Positions 6,975-15,179 are shown, counted from the stretch's first letter. The stretch is 64,000 nucleotides of DNA from Pseudoflavonifractor capillosus (GCF_016902575.1 NZ_JACSNZ010000004.1:62001-126000); one strand, 5' to 3'. Notes: generated by a model from the letters alone, not told the origin. Numbers and translations are program-made.

Positions 6975-7706
6975 ATGGAACAAAGAAAAATGTACAACAT
7001 CGCAGATTGCAGCGTGACCATGAACTGTACCACCCCCTTTATGCTGCGGCAGTGTGGACGATATGAAGTGCAGGGGGAGGCAACCCCGGACCTGGATCTG
7101 TGTCTGACCCAGGAGCAGCGGCAGGAGGGGGCAGACCAAGGCTGGCCTCCGGAATTGGTGGAGTACAACTACACCTTTGCTCAGTTTTTGCAGCAGATCC
7201 TGGAGCAGGGAGGGCTGTGCTTCCATACTTCTGCGGTGGCGGTGGAGGGAGAGGCGGTGTTGTTTTCTGCAGACTCGGGCACGGGAAAGTCCACCCAAGC
7301 CCGGCTATGGCAGCAGTATCTGTCTCAGCAGCACCAGGTGGTACGCATCAACGATGACAAGCCAGTGCTGCGTGTTGGGCAGGATGAAGTGTGGGCCTAT
7401 GGCTCTCCGTGGAGTGGAAAGCATGTGATCCATACCAACGCCAAGGCGCCTGTGAAGGCCCTGGTGTTTTTGCAGCAGGCAGCGGGAAACCGCATCCGTG
7501 CCCTGACGCCCCAGGAGGCATTTGAGCTGGTATTCCCCCAGGTCTTCTGCGTGAAAACCGATGCCCGGCAGAGGATCCGTGTGCTGCAGCTCTTGGATGG
7601 TATTTTGCGCCGGGTCCCGGTCTATCATCTGTCCTGCAACATCAGCCAGGAAGCGGTGAGGCTGGCTTATCAAACCATATGGAAGGAGAAACACCATGAA
7701 AATTAA
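6975..7706 (+). CDS. HPr kinase-like protein (HprK-related, peptide-cluster type)
   Basis: This 243-residue protein has a Walker A loop SADSGTGKST (residues 98-107), an INDDKPVL segment (about 125-132) matching the HprK Asp motif, and GSPWSGKH (about 142-149). The C-terminal part ends PVYHLSCN. This is the architecture of HprK-related kinases found beside PqqD proteins, some of which phosphorylate the C-terminus of lasso peptides; HPr itself is unlikely as the substrate. The ATG at 6975 is 8 bases after GGAGG. The gene overlaps the PqqD gene by 11 bp. A partial second copy of its 3' end lies at 8426-8565 on the other strand. Confidence 0.82.
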   Translation: MEQRKMYNIADCSVTMNCTTPFMLRQCGRYEVQGEATPDLDLCLTQEQRQEGADQGWPPELVEYNYTFAQFLQQILEQGGLCFHTSAVAVEGEAVLFSADSGTGKSTQARLWQQYLSQQHQVVRINDDKPVLRVGQDEVWAYGSPWSGKHVIHTNAKAPVKALVFLQQAAGNRIRALTPQEAFELVFPQVFCVKTDARQRIRVLQLLDGILRRVPVYHLSCNISQEAVRLAYQTIWKEKHHEN

Positions 7707-7959
7707 GAACGGTTTTATGCTTTATGAGGTGGCGGGCAGCTATGTGGTGGTGCCTGCTGGGAACGAGACCTTGGATTTCAACGGCATGGTGACCTTGAAT
7801 GAGACAGGCGCATTTTTGTGGAAGCAGCTGGAGCAAGCGTGCACCCAGGAGCAGCTGGTGCAGGCCCTTTTGCAAGAGTATGAGGTTTCCCAGGAAAAGG
7901 CCCAGGAGAGCGTAGAACAGTTTTTGGGTGAGCTTCAGTCCAATGGCTTTGTGCAGTGA
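7696..7959 (+). CDS. PqqD-like RiPP recognition element protein
   Basis: This 87-residue protein has the PqqD fold pattern: three beta strands (FMLYEVAGSYVVVPAG, DFNGMVTLNETG), then the helices AFLWKQLEQA, QLVQALLQEYEV and a final helix with NGFV. Stand-alone PqqD-like proteins bind leader peptides and present them to modifying enzymes; in lasso clusters this role is played by B1. It sits directly after the kinase gene, with AAGGAG upstream, so it probably delivers the peptide at 6511-6636 to the kinase or the peptidase. Confidence 0.85.
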   Translation: MKIKNGFMLYEVAGSYVVVPAGNETLDFNGMVTLNETGAFLWKQLEQACTQEQLVQALLQEYEVSQEKAQESVEQFLGELQSNGFVQ

Positions 7960-8437
7960 TCGGCAGAGGGTAGACTTCCACAGCCTCATGCCCCTGATTT
8001 CGGCTAAGCTGGAGCAAGAGGGCAAAGTAAAGATCCCTGCCCAGGGCAACAGCATGTTTCCGCTGTTTCGCCATGGTAGGGATCAAGTGATTTTGGAAAT
8101 GTGCTCCCCTTGTAATGTGAAAAAATACGACATGATTCTGTATTGCCGACCCAATGGACAGTACGTGCTCCACCGTGTGGTGGGGGTGAAGAAAGACGGC
8201 TACATCCTGCGGGGAGACGGTCAGCTTTGGAATGAGTATCCGGGGCGTCCTGAGTGGATCATTGCCCGGGTTGGGGCATTCCGCCGGGGAGCCCGCAGCT
8301 ATACGTGTGCCTGCTGTGGCTATCGTGTGTATGCCGTGGTGTGGACCGACACGGTATGGGTGCGCCGTGGTCTGGCGAAACTCAAACGGGGCATGTACAA
8401 GCTGAAGAGCTTGTTGGCATCCGGCTCAGGAAAATAA
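7943..8437 (+). CDS. S24/S26-type (signal peptidase-like) peptidase
   Basis: This 164-residue protein carries GNSMFPLFRHG (Ser37), the signal peptidase/LexA serine box, followed by YVLHRVVGV (His77) and ILRGDGQ (residues 89-94). The His-Arg box suggests a Ser-His dyad of the archaeal/SipW sort rather than Ser-Lys. No clear transmembrane anchor is present, although the C-terminal part has a Cys-rich segment (CACCG) and a basic end. The start is uncertain: ATG at 7943 or an upstream GTG at 7928, both inside the PqqD gene. It could cut the leader from the peptide, replacing a lasso B2 protease. It may equally process another product. Confidence 0.75.
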   Translation: MALCSDRQRVDFHSLMPLISAKLEQEGKVKIPAQGNSMFPLFRHGRDQVILEMCSPCNVKKYDMILYCRPNGQYVLHRVVGVKKDGYILRGDGQLWNEYPGRPEWIIARVGAFRRGARSYTCACCGYRVYAVVWTDTVWVRRGLAKLKRGMYKLKSLLASGSGK

Positions 8438-8565
8438 CGTCTGGTGGGCAAGCGTGGCTGCTTCCGGCTCCATGTTGCAGGAGAGCAGGTAGACCGGTAC
8501 CGCCGGAAGCAGTTGGTTGAGGCGGGCCATGATACGGGTCAGATTGGACTCCCGACGATAACTTC
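8426..8565 (-). pseudogene. C-terminal remnant of a second HprK-like gene
   Basis: On the minus strand an open frame without a start ends at 8426. It reads TRIMARLNQLL, then PVYLLSCNMEPEAATLAHQT. This matches the last 40 residues of the intact kinase (RIRVLQLLDGIL, PVYHLSCNISQEAVRLAYQT). The sequence similarity stops near 8565. It overlaps the 3' end of the S24 gene and lies head to head with the remnant at 8557-8706, marking an old rearrangement. Confidence 0.7.
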
Positions 8566-8706
8566 GTCTCTGCACAGCGGCCCAAGGATGAGCTGATTGC
8601 CTTGATGCGTTATCTGGTTCCCACGTTCCGGGATCCGGATGAGGTGAACCGGGAAGCAGTGGAGCAATGGGAAAAAGATCATGAGAAACAGATTGCCCAA
8701 GTGTAA
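8557..8706 (+). pseudogene. C-terminal fragment of an unidentified protein
   Basis: An open frame without a start codon ends at the TAA at 8704-8706 and encodes about 49 residues. They include RPKDELIALMRYLVPTFRDP, followed by an acidic/basic helical tail. The VPTF segment recalls the C-terminus of CapD-like nucleotide-sugar dehydratases of polysaccharide loci, but the match is weak and made by eye. It starts where the kinase remnant ends. I take it as the tail of a deleted gene. Confidence 0.45.
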
Positions 8707-9265
8707 GCTGGCAGGTAGATACTCCAGAGCGTGGCTTACTGTATGCATCGCTCTTGGAGTATTTACCCTGTTGATTTGGGGAAACTCCATGCGCACAGCC
8801 ACACAATCCGCACAGCAAAGTGAATCGGTTCTGACATGGATGACCCCGTTTTTGAGCGTATTGAATTTTCAGACGGAAGGATTTCATACTGTTCTGCGCA
8901 AGCTGGCTCACATTTCTGAGTATGGCTTGTTGGGTGTCCTGTGGGCAACTGAGTTGTGGCTTGGCGCCCATACCCAGAAGGGACGTGGAGCAGTCATCCG
9001 ACTGGGATTTTGTATGCTCACAGCGTTTTTGGATGAAACCATTCAGCTATTCACTCCTGGACGTAGTGGTGAAGTTCGGGATATCTGGATCGATACCTCG
9101 GGGGCCCTGCTGGGAATTCTGGTTGTATGTCTGACTGGTTTTGTGATGGGCCTGTTGCAAAATACAGTTTTCAGACTAAAACAAAAATTTTGTGCGCTAA
9201 AAAAGTTATCGGGAACCATTAAGACAACGGTTCTCGATAACTTTTTCTTTGACCTGATTTTTTAA
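8681..9265 (+). CDS. VanZ-family membrane protein
   Basis: This 194-residue protein shows the VanZ pattern: a first membrane helix (LTVCIALGVFTLLIWGNS), the conserved RKLAHISEYGLLGVL segment, a helix ending in DETIQLFTPGRSGEVRDIWIDTSGALLGI, and a last membrane segment. VanZ proteins are associated with glycopeptide (teicoplanin) resistance or cell envelope loci, but most have unknown roles. The start at 8681 overlaps the preceding remnant and has a weak ribosome site. The last 20 codons run through the terminator hairpin at 9200-9250, suggesting that the original stop was lost or shifted. Confidence 0.82.
   Translation: MRNRLPKCKLAGRYSRAWLTVCIALGVFTLLIWGNSMRTATQSAQQSESVLTWMTPFLSVLNFQTEGFHTVLRKLAHISEYGLLGVLWATELWLGAHTQKGRGAVIRLGFCMLTAFLDETIQLFTPGRSGEVRDIWIDTSGALLGILVVCLTGFVMGLLQNTVFRLKQKFCALKKLSGTIKTTVLDNFFFDLIF
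9200..9250 (+). terminator. Terminator inside the 3' end of the VanZ frame
   Basis: An 18-bp stem with one mismatch (9200-9217 with 9229-9246) is followed by a T-rich tail. It is translated as the last residues of the VanZ frame and separates it from the convergent galE. Confidence 0.8.
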
Positions 9266-9288
9266 AATTCTATTTAGCAACAGGCCCA

Positions 9289-10308
9289 TCAGGCTTTATA
9301 TCCGTTGGGGTTGCCAGACTGCCACTTCCAGGAGGAAGCACACATTTCCTCAATACCGTACTGAGCTTTCCAGCCCATCTCATCCAAGGCTTTCTGAGGG
9401 TCGGCATAGCAGGCGGCAATGTCACCGGGACGGCGGGGATCCATGACGTAGGGAAGCTCCTTGCCGCAGGCCTTCTCGTAGGCGTGGAGGATGTCCAACA
9501 CGCTGTATCCCTTGCCAGTGCCCAGGTTGCAAATGAACAAGCCACAGTTCTGGGACACCTTCTGGATGGCGGCTACATGGCCCCGGGCCAGATCCACCAC
9601 ATGAATGTAGTCCCGCACACCAGTGCCGTCGGGGGTGGGGTAGTCTCCGCCAAAGACGTGGAGCTTCTCCAGCTTGCCTACGGCCACCTGAGCGATGTAG
9701 GGCACCAGGTTGTTGGGGATGCCGTTGGGATCCTCGCCGATGAGACCGCTCTCGTGGGCACCAATGGGATTGAAGTAACGCAGGACGGCCACGTTGAGGG
9801 TGGGATCGGCCTTGCAGTAATCCTTGAGAATCTGTTCAATGAACAGCTTGGTGGTGCCATAGGGGTTGGTGGTGCCGCCGGTGGGGAAGTCCTCATTGAT
9901 GGGGACGGTGTCGGGATCACCGTACACGGTGGCAGAGGAGGAGAAGACAAAGTTCTTCACGTTGTGGGCTCGCATGGCGTTGAGAAGCACCAGAGTGCTG
10001 GTGAGGTTGTTGGTGTAGTACTCCAGGGGCTTTGCTACGCTTTCACCCACGGCCTTGAGCCCGGCAAAATGGATGACGGAATCAATCTCAGGGTGCTGGG
10101 TGAAGAGTTGCTCCACTGCCGCAGCGTCACACAGATCTGCCTCCACGAAGGGAATGCTAGTTCCGGTGATCTGCTCCACCCGGTGGATGGCCTCGGGACA
10201 GGAGTTGACGAAATTGTCCACCACAACGATTTCATAGCCAGCTTGAATGAGTTCCACGCATGTATGGCTGCCAATATATCCTGCGCCGCCACTGACGAGA
10301 ATTGACAT
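9289..10308 (-). CDS. galE: UDP-glucose 4-epimerase
   Basis: This 339-residue protein has the family's usual length. It has the Rossmann GGAGYIGSH loop at residues 7-15, the SSSATVYG segment with the catalytic Ser/Thr, the YxxxK pair in NPYGTTKLFIE, and LRYFNPIGAHESG and DGTGVRDYIHV, all hallmarks of GalE. It interconverts UDP-glucose and UDP-galactose and may also act on the GlcNAc/GalNAc forms. The ATG at 10308 is 9 bases after AAAGGAG. It is the last gene of the operon with glmM and the beta-helix protein, which fits supply of envelope sugar nucleotides. Confidence 0.95.
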   Translation of the reverse strand: MSILVSGGAGYIGSHTCVELIQAGYEIVVVDNFVNSCPEAIHRVEQITGTSIPFVEADLCDAAAVEQLFTQHPEIDSVIHFAGLKAVGESVAKPLEYYTNNLTSTLVLLNAMRAHNVKNFVFSSSATVYGDPDTVPINEDFPTGGTTNPYGTTKLFIEQILKDYCKADPTLNVAVLRYFNPIGAHESGLIGEDPNGIPNNLVPYIAQVAVGKLEKLHVFGGDYPTPDGTGVRDYIHVVDLARGHVAAIQKVSQNCGLFICNLGTGKGYSVLDILHAYEKACGKELPYVMDPRRPGDIAACYADPQKALDEMGWKAQYGIEEMCASSWKWQSGNPNGYKA

Positions 10309-10342
10309 ATGAGTGTTCTCCTTTGTTGATAGAAGTGAGAAG

Positions 10343-11707
10343 TTACACGGCGTGGCCCTTGGCGATGACCACGTCCACCACCTGCTGAGCCAGGGCCTGG
10401 CACTGGTCATGGTCGGGGGCCTCCACCATCACACGGATGAGAGGCTCGGTGCCGGATTCCCGTACCAGGATGCGGCCGGAGTCACCCAAGGTTTGCGCCA
10501 CTGCCTGGACGGCAGCCTGCACGTCGGCATCGTCCTGGGCGGTTTTCTTATCGTGTACCCGGACGTTGATGAGCACCTGGGGATAGATGGTCACAGGAGC
10601 GGCCAGTTCAGCCAGAGTCTTACCCTGTGCCAGCATGGCCTCCATCATCAACAAAGCGGTGAGAATGCCGTCACCGGTGCGGGCGTACTGACTGAAGATG
10701 ATGTGGCCGGACTGCTCACCGCCCAGGCAGTGACCGTTCTTCACCATGTTCTCATAGACGTACTTATCGCCCACGGCGGTCTTTTCATAGGTGATTCCAG
10801 CTTCATCAAAGGCCTTATACAGGCCAAAGTTGGACATGACGGTGGTGACCACAGTGTGATTGGCCAGCTGGCCCAGGCCCTTGAGGTAGCAGCTGTAGAT
10901 ATACATGATGTGGTCGCCGGTGACCACGTTTCCGTTTTCGTCCACAGCCAGGCAGCGGTCAGCATCGCCGTCAAAGGCAAAGCCCACATCCATGTGGTTT
11001 TCTACCACGTAGCGCTGGAGAGCGCCGATGTGAGTGGAACCTGCGTCCATGTTGATGTTCAAACCGTCTGGATCGGCGTGAATGGTGTGCACTTCGGCAC
11101 CCAAGGCCTCGAAAATCTGAGGGGCAAGTCTCCAGGCACTTCCGTTGGCGCAGTCCAGAGCCACACGCTTACCCTGGAAGGAGTGGTGGGCCAGAGAGAT
11201 GAGGTGCTGGGCATAGCTGTTCCGCCCGGCTACGTCGTCGATGATGCAGCCAATGTTTGCATCGCTGGCCATGGGGAGCTGAGGCATGGCCTGGCCATCC
11301 AGCACCAGCTTGCCGTCCAGATAATCTTCAATTAGGGAGATGACACCCTCGTCCATCTTCTCACCGTCACCGTTAATAAGCTTGATGCCGTTGTCATAGA
11401 AGGGGTTGTGAGAGGCACTGATCATCACGCCACAGTCGTAGTGGTAGGTGCGGGCCATGTAGGACACAGAGGGGGTGGTGGTGACGTGGAGCAGATGCAC
11501 GTCAGCCCCGGAAGCAGCCATGCCAGCGCTGATGGCGTACTCCAGCACATAGCTGGAGCGGCGGGTGTCCTTACCCACCACAACGGTGGCACGGTGCTCC
11601 CGGCCATAGTAGAAGCCCAAGAAGCGGCCAATCTGGTAGGCGTGGTCAGCGGTGAGTCCCACACCGGCCTTACCACGGAAGCCGTCCGTTCCAAAATACT
11701 TTCCCAT
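10343..11707 (-). CDS. glmM: Phosphoglucosamine mutase
   Basis: This 454-residue protein starts MGKYFGTDGFRG, contains the phosphoserine loop VMISASHNPFYDNGIK, the magnesium loop AFDGDADRC, the sugar loop GGEQSGH and the phosphate loop RESGTEPLIRVMVE. It converts glucosamine-6-P to glucosamine-1-P for UDP-GlcNAc and peptidoglycan synthesis. GAGG lies 8-9 bases upstream of ATG 11707. It lies between the beta-helix gene and galE with gaps of about 33 bp, so the three are probably co-transcribed. Confidence 0.95.
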   Translation of the reverse strand: MGKYFGTDGFRGKAGVGLTADHAYQIGRFLGFYYGREHRATVVVGKDTRRSSYVLEYAISAGMAASGADVHLLHVTTTPSVSYMARTYHYDCGVMISASHNPFYDNGIKLINGDGEKMDEGVISLIEDYLDGKLVLDGQAMPQLPMASDANIGCIIDDVAGRNSYAQHLISLAHHSFQGKRVALDCANGSAWRLAPQIFEALGAEVHTIHADPDGLNINMDAGSTHIGALQRYVVENHMDVGFAFDGDADRCLAVDENGNVVTGDHIMYIYSCYLKGLGQLANHTVVTTVMSNFGLYKAFDEAGITYEKTAVGDKYVYENMVKNGHCLGGEQSGHIIFSQYARTGDGILTALLMMEAMLAQGKTLAELAAPVTIYPQVLINVRVHDKKTAQDDADVQAAVQAVAQTLGDSGRILVRESGTEPLIRVMVEAPDHDQCQALAQQVVDVVIAKGHAV

Positions 11708-11739
11708 GGAAAAATCCTCGCTTTCTTCGTCAGGATACA

Positions 11740-12402
11740 TCAGCCCTCACGATGGGTGATGTGGTCTTTGTCTTTGTAGATGCTGCCCTCGGGAATGACA
11801 CCACGGACACAGCTGGTGGGATAGACGCTGGTGTGGCGGCCCAGGATGGTGCCGGGATTGAGCACCGAGTTGCAGCCCACTTCCACGAAATCGCCCAGCA
11901 TGGCGCCTACTTTCTTACGTCCGGTCTCCAACAGCTCATCGCCCTTGATGACCACCAGGGTCTTATCAGACTTCACGTTGGAGGTGATGGAGCCAGCGCC
12001 CATGTGGCTCTTGTAGCCCAGAATGGAGTCGCCGACGTAATTGTAGTGGGGCACCTGGACGCTGTCGAAGAGAATGACATTCTTCAGCTCCACGGAGTTG
12101 CCAACCACACAGCCTTCACCCACCAGAGCAGAGCCCCGGATAAAGGCGCCATGGCGTACTTCGGTATTGGGGCCGATGATGCAGGGGGCTCCCAGATAGG
12201 CAGAGGGCATCACCTTGGCGGTGTGATGCACCCACACCTGAGGCTGGGGCTGGTCGTATTCCTCTGGAGACAGACCATTACCCAGGCTGATAATCAGCTG
12301 GGAAATTCCGTCCAAGGCCTCCCAGGGATATTCAAATTGCCGCAGATAATCGGCAGCTATCGTATGAGAGAGGTCAAAAAGATCCAGAATCTTAACATTC
12401 AT
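11740..12402 (-). CDS. Left-handed beta-helix protein (GlmU C-terminal-like)
   Basis: This 220-residue protein has a short N-terminal region and then hexapeptide repeats (AYLGAPCIIGPNTEVRHGAF, NYVGDSILGYKSHMGAG). It also has a late segment KKVGAMLGDFVEVGCNSVLN that resembles the acetyltransferase half of GlmU. The pyrophosphorylase half is absent. Proteins of this type are often annotated as UDP-GlcNAc pyrophosphorylase-like; acetylation of glucosamine-1-P is plausible given that glmM is next, but it is inference. The ATG at 12402 is used because CGGAGG lies 8 bases upstream, too close for the ATG at 12408. Confidence 0.75.
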   Translation of the reverse strand: MNVKILDLFDLSHTIAADYLRQFEYPWEALDGISQLIISLGNGLSPEEYDQPQPQVWVHHTAKVMPSAYLGAPCIIGPNTEVRHGAFIRGSALVGEGCVVGNSVELKNVILFDSVQVPHYNYVGDSILGYKSHMGAGSITSNVKSDKTLVVIKGDELLETGRKKVGAMLGDFVEVGCNSVLNPGTILGRHTSVYPTSCVRGVIPEGSIYKDKDHITHREG

Positions 12403-12437
12403 TGTCATTGCCTCCGGTAATAGATTCAACGTCTATA

Positions 12438-12466
12438 ATAATAGTCTAATTCTCGCTGTTTTTCAA
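12438..12466 (-). promoter_or_regulatory. Promoter of the beta-helix-glmM-galE operon
   Basis: On the minus strand TTGAAA (12461-12466) and TATTAT (12438-12443) are 17 bp apart, about 35 bp upstream of the first gene. The DNA from 12467 to 12640 shows no further gene or site. Confidence 0.6.
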
Positions 12467-12643
12467 CCGACTAAACCATTGAAATTCTCTCGGTGCCTAC
12501 ATGTGGAACTGTCAAAATGCCAGATATCCAGGGATGAATTGTTCCCCAAAGAGCAAGGCCAGGAGAAAGAAATGGGGTGTATGGCCCTATCATATTCATA
12601 GGGGCGGAATTGTATGAAATGGGGCGGTCAATTCGGATGGGCA

Positions 12644-12672
12644 TTGACAGATCCGCAGGAAAATAATATAAT
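12644..12672 (+). promoter_or_regulatory. Promoter of the queuosine operon
   Basis: TTGACA (12644-12649), 17 bp, TATAAT (12667-12672) is a full sigma-A consensus. Transcription should start near 12679, just upstream of the riboswitch. Confidence 0.85.
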
Positions 12673-12705
12673 GACAACTGCGTTAAGGGCATAGAGCCTA
12701 AACGC

Positions 12706-12748
12706 CGACAGTTCATTTGTACCATCCTGTCGTTAAACAAAACTAGGG
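12706..12748 (+). promoter_or_regulatory. PreQ1-I riboswitch aptamer
   Basis: A P1 stem CGACAG/CTGTCG (12706-12711 with 12727-12732) encloses a 15-base loop with GTACC. It is followed by the A-rich tail TTAAACAAAACTAGGG, whose GG can pair with the loop CC as in the Thermoanaerobacter preQ1-I pseudoknot. It precedes the complete preQ1 pathway. The tail AGGGC (12745-12749) can also pair with GCCCT in the 5' arm of the terminator at 12779-12811. This predicts that ligand binding, by holding the tail, lets the terminator form and shuts the operon. Confidence 0.85.
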
Positions 12749-12778
12749 CTTCTTTTTTGTGTCCAAATGACATGAGAT

Positions 12779-12811
12779 AAAAAGGCCCTGCGGGAATCGC
12801 AGGGCCTTTTT
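12779..12811 (+). terminator. Riboswitch-controlled terminator upstream of queD
   Basis: A perfect 14-bp stem AAAAAGGCCCTGCG/CGCAGGGCCTTTTT with a 5-base loop ends in T5. It lies 22 bases before queD. Its position downstream of the preQ1 aptamer makes it the expression platform. Confidence 0.88.
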
Positions 12812-12832
12812 GCGTGGTTGAGGGGGAAGATT

Positions 12833-13252
12833 ATGTACTATTTGAGGACGGAACAGAGTTTTGATGCTGCCCACTTTTTGAAAGACTACCAAGGGAAATG
12901 CCGCAACATCCATGGCCATCGCTGGCGGGTGGTGGTACAGATTTGGGACCAGAATCTGAGTACAGAGACCCAGACCAGGGGGATGGTGGTGGATTTTTCC
13001 GCCTTGAAACAGAGCCTGAAAGAGATTTGTGACGGACTGGATCACAGCTTGATCTACGAAGCAGGTTCCCTGCGGGCGGAGACGGTTGGAGCGCTCCGGG
13101 CAGAGAACTTCCGGCTGGTGGAGGTGGAGTTCCGACCCACAGCAGAAAATTTTTCCCGCTATATTTATCAGCTTATGCAGCAGAAGGGATATCCAGTACA
13201 CCGGGTAGAAGTATACGAGACACCCAACAACTGTGCAGCATATGAGGGTTGA
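12833..13252 (+). CDS. queD: 6-carboxytetrahydropterin synthase
   Basis: This 139-residue protein has FDAAHFL, CRNIHGHRW and LDHSLIY, the zinc histidines and active-site motifs of QueD. It converts dihydroneopterin triphosphate to 6-carboxytetrahydropterin, the second step towards preQ0. AGGGGG is upstream of the ATG. It overlaps the region of the queE start by a few bases, as first gene of the five-gene operon under the preQ1 riboswitch. Confidence 0.93.
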   Translation: MYYLRTEQSFDAAHFLKDYQGKCRNIHGHRWRVVVQIWDQNLSTETQTRGMVVDFSALKQSLKEICDGLDHSLIYEAGSLRAETVGALRAENFRLVEVEFRPTAENFSRYIYQLMQQKGYPVHRVEVYETPNNCAAYEG

Positions 13253-13254
13253 CC

Positions 13255-13911
13255 ATGAAAGTTGCAGAGAAATTTATCAGCATCAATGGGGAAGGAACCA
13301 GAGCCGGGGAGTTGGCGGTATTTGTCCGCTTTCAAGGGTGCAATCTGCGGTGCAGTTACTGTGATACCCAATGGGCCAACGAGGCGGACTGCCCGGTTGT
13401 GGAGCAAGCCCCCGAGGAAATCGGGGCGTATATCCGATCCACCGGGGTGAAAAATGTCACCCTCACCGGAGGGGAACCTCTGTTGCAGCCAGAGATGCCT
13501 CGTCTGCTGGAAATATTGGCCCGGATACCGGGGATGCGGGTGGAGGTTGAGACCAACGGAGCGGTGGATTTGGCTCCCTTCTGTACCTGCAACCGTCCGG
13601 TGTTCACCATGGACTACAAGCTGCCGGGTAGCGGCTGCGAAGGGGCCATGCGGGTGGAAAACTTCCAACTCTTGAATGAACATGACACGGTGAAGTTTGT
13701 GTGCAGCGGCCTGGATGACGTGGAGCGTGCGGTTGAGATCATCCAGAAGCACCAACTCACCCAGCGCTGTCACGTCTATCTGAGTCCGGTCTTTGGGGCC
13801 GTGGAACCGGCACAAATGGTGGAGCAGATGATTGCCCATAGACTCAATGACGTGCGGCTGCAGATCCAAATGCACAAGGTTATTTGGGATCCCAATCAGC
13901 GGGGGGTGTGA
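13255..13911 (+). CDS. queE: 7-carboxy-7-deazaguanine synthase (radical SAM)
   Basis: This 218-residue radical SAM enzyme has [11 protein letters not shown] (Cys29, Cys33, Cys36, CX3CX2C), the [10 protein letters not shown] motif and a late KFVCSG strand. It turns carboxytetrahydropterin into 7-carboxy-7-deazaguanine. ATG 13255 follows GAGGG by about 8 bases; a TTG at 13249 is an alternative start. It is tightly packed between queD and folE. Confidence 0.93.
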   Translation: MKVAEKFISINGEGTRAGELAVFVRFQGCNLRCSYCDTQWANEADCPVVEQAPEEIGAYIRSTGVKNVTLTGGEPLLQPEMPRLLEILARIPGMRVEVETNGAVDLAPFCTCNRPVFTMDYKLPGSGCEGAMRVENFQLLNEHDTVKFVCSGLDDVERAVEIIQKHQLTQRCHVYLSPVFGAVEPAQMVEQMIAHRLNDVRLQIQMHKVIWDPNQRGV

Positions 13912-13915
13912 GAGT

Positions 13916-14476
13916 ATGGATACCAAAGCCATTGAAGAGCACATCCGGGGCATTCTGATCGCCTTGGGAGACGACCCAAACCGGGAGGGATTGGTAGACA
14001 CGCCCAAACGGGTGGCTAAGATGTATGAAGAGGTGTTTGCTGGCATGGCTTACACCAATCATGAAATCGCCCAGATGTTCGGCAAGGTGTTTGAGGATGA
14101 ACACTCGGACAGCCAGCATGTGGTGGTGATGAAGGATATTGACCTGTTTTCCTACTGTGAGCATCACATGGCGCTGATGTACGACATGAAGGCCACCGTG
14201 GCGTACATCCCATGCGGGAAGATCATCGGCCTGTCCAAAATTGCCCGCATCTGCGATATGGTGGGGCGGCGACTCCAGCTGCAAGAGCGCATTGGCTGCG
14301 ACATTGCGGACATTATGACGGAGGTTACGGGCAGCCCAGATGTTGCGGTGATCCTGGAGGGGTGCCACAGCTGTGTCAGCGCCCGGGGGATAGAAAAGAC
14401 GGGAACCAAAACCGTGACCATGGAGCGGCGGGGCAGATTTTTGAATGATTCATCGCTGCAAATATACCTGCGATAA
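13916..14476 (+). CDS. folE: GTP cyclohydrolase I
   Basis: This 186-residue protein has the zinc ligands in YCEHHMALM (Cys81, His84) and CHSCVSARG (about 152-160) and the [10 protein letters not shown] core. It makes dihydroneopterin triphosphate from GTP, the substrate of QueD, which explains its place inside the que operon; it may also serve folate synthesis. The ATG at 13916 is preferred over an upstream frame extension inside queE because a G-rich ribosome site precedes it. Confidence 0.94.
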   Translation: MDTKAIEEHIRGILIALGDDPNREGLVDTPKRVAKMYEEVFAGMAYTNHEIAQMFGKVFEDEHSDSQHVVVMKDIDLFSYCEHHMALMYDMKATVAYIPCGKIIGLSKIARICDMVGRRLQLQERIGCDIADIMTEVTGSPDVAVILEGCHSCVSARGIEKTGTKTVTMERRGRFLNDSSLQIYLR

Positions 14477-14489
14477 AGGAGAGATGAAG

Positions 14490-15179
14490 ATGAACGCATT
14501 GGTTTTGTCCAGCGGTGGTGTGGATTCCACCACGGCCCTGGCTCTGGCAGTGGAGAAGTACGGTAAAAACCACGTAGTGGCACTGTCGGTCTCCTACGGG
14601 CAAAAGCATGATAAAGAGCTGGAAGCTGCCAAGGCGGTGGCAGAGTACTACGGCGTAGAGCAGCTGTTCTTGGACTTGAGCGTGATTTTCCAGTACAGCA
14701 ACTGCTCCTTGCTCCGGCAGTCTGACGAGGAGATTCCAGAGGAGAGCTACGCTCAACAGATCCAAAAGACTGGCGGCGAGACACCGGTGAGCACCTATGT
14801 GCCCTTCCGCAACGGGTTGTTTCTCTCTGCTGCGGCCAGCGTGGCTTTGAGCAAGGATTGCAGCGTCATCTACTACGGCGCTCACGCCGATGATGCAGCC
14901 GGTGCAGCCTATCCCGATTGTTCCCAGGAGTTTCACCAGGCTATGAATGAGGCTATTTACCAGGGGTCAGGCAAGCAGCTGCACATCGAGGCCCCCTTTG
15001 TGGGAAAGACCAAAGCGGACATCGTGGCGCTGGGGTTGCAGCTGGGTGTGCCTTACCAGCTTACCTGGTCTTGTTACGAGGGGAAAGACCAGCCATGTGG
15101 CAAGTGCGGCACCTGCATTGACCGGGCCAAGGCCTTTGCGGCCAACGGTGTCACTGACCCCGCAATTTGTGAGAAGTGA
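14490..15179 (+). CDS. queC: 7-cyano-7-deazaguanine synthase
   Basis: This 229-residue protein has the PP-loop [14 protein letters not shown] at the N-terminus, the [17 protein letters not shown] segment and a C-terminal zinc site [15 protein letters not shown]. It forms preQ0 from 7-carboxy-7-deazaguanine, ATP and ammonia. The ATG at 14490 is 8 bases from AAGGAG; the ATG at 14484 is too close. Confidence 0.95.
   Translation: MNALVLSSGGVDSTTALALAVEKYGKNHVVALSVSYGQKHDKELEAAKAVAEYYGVEQLFLDLSVIFQYSNCSLLRQSDEEIPEESYAQQIQKTGGETPVSTYVPFRNGLFLSAAASVALSKDCSVIYYGAHADDAAGAAYPDCSQEFHQAMNEAIYQGSGKQLHIEAPFVGKTKADIVALGLQLGVPYQLTWSCYEGKDQPCGKCGTCIDRAKAFAANGVTDPAICEK

Noticed and set aside
6511-8437. A complete lasso peptide cluster
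   Set aside because: The cyclase and B2 protease genes are not in the region, so only lasso-like features are claimed.
9484-10305. A 273-codon antisense frame opposite galE
   Set aside because: The sense frame is a full GalE; the antisense product resembles no family and arises from codon bias.
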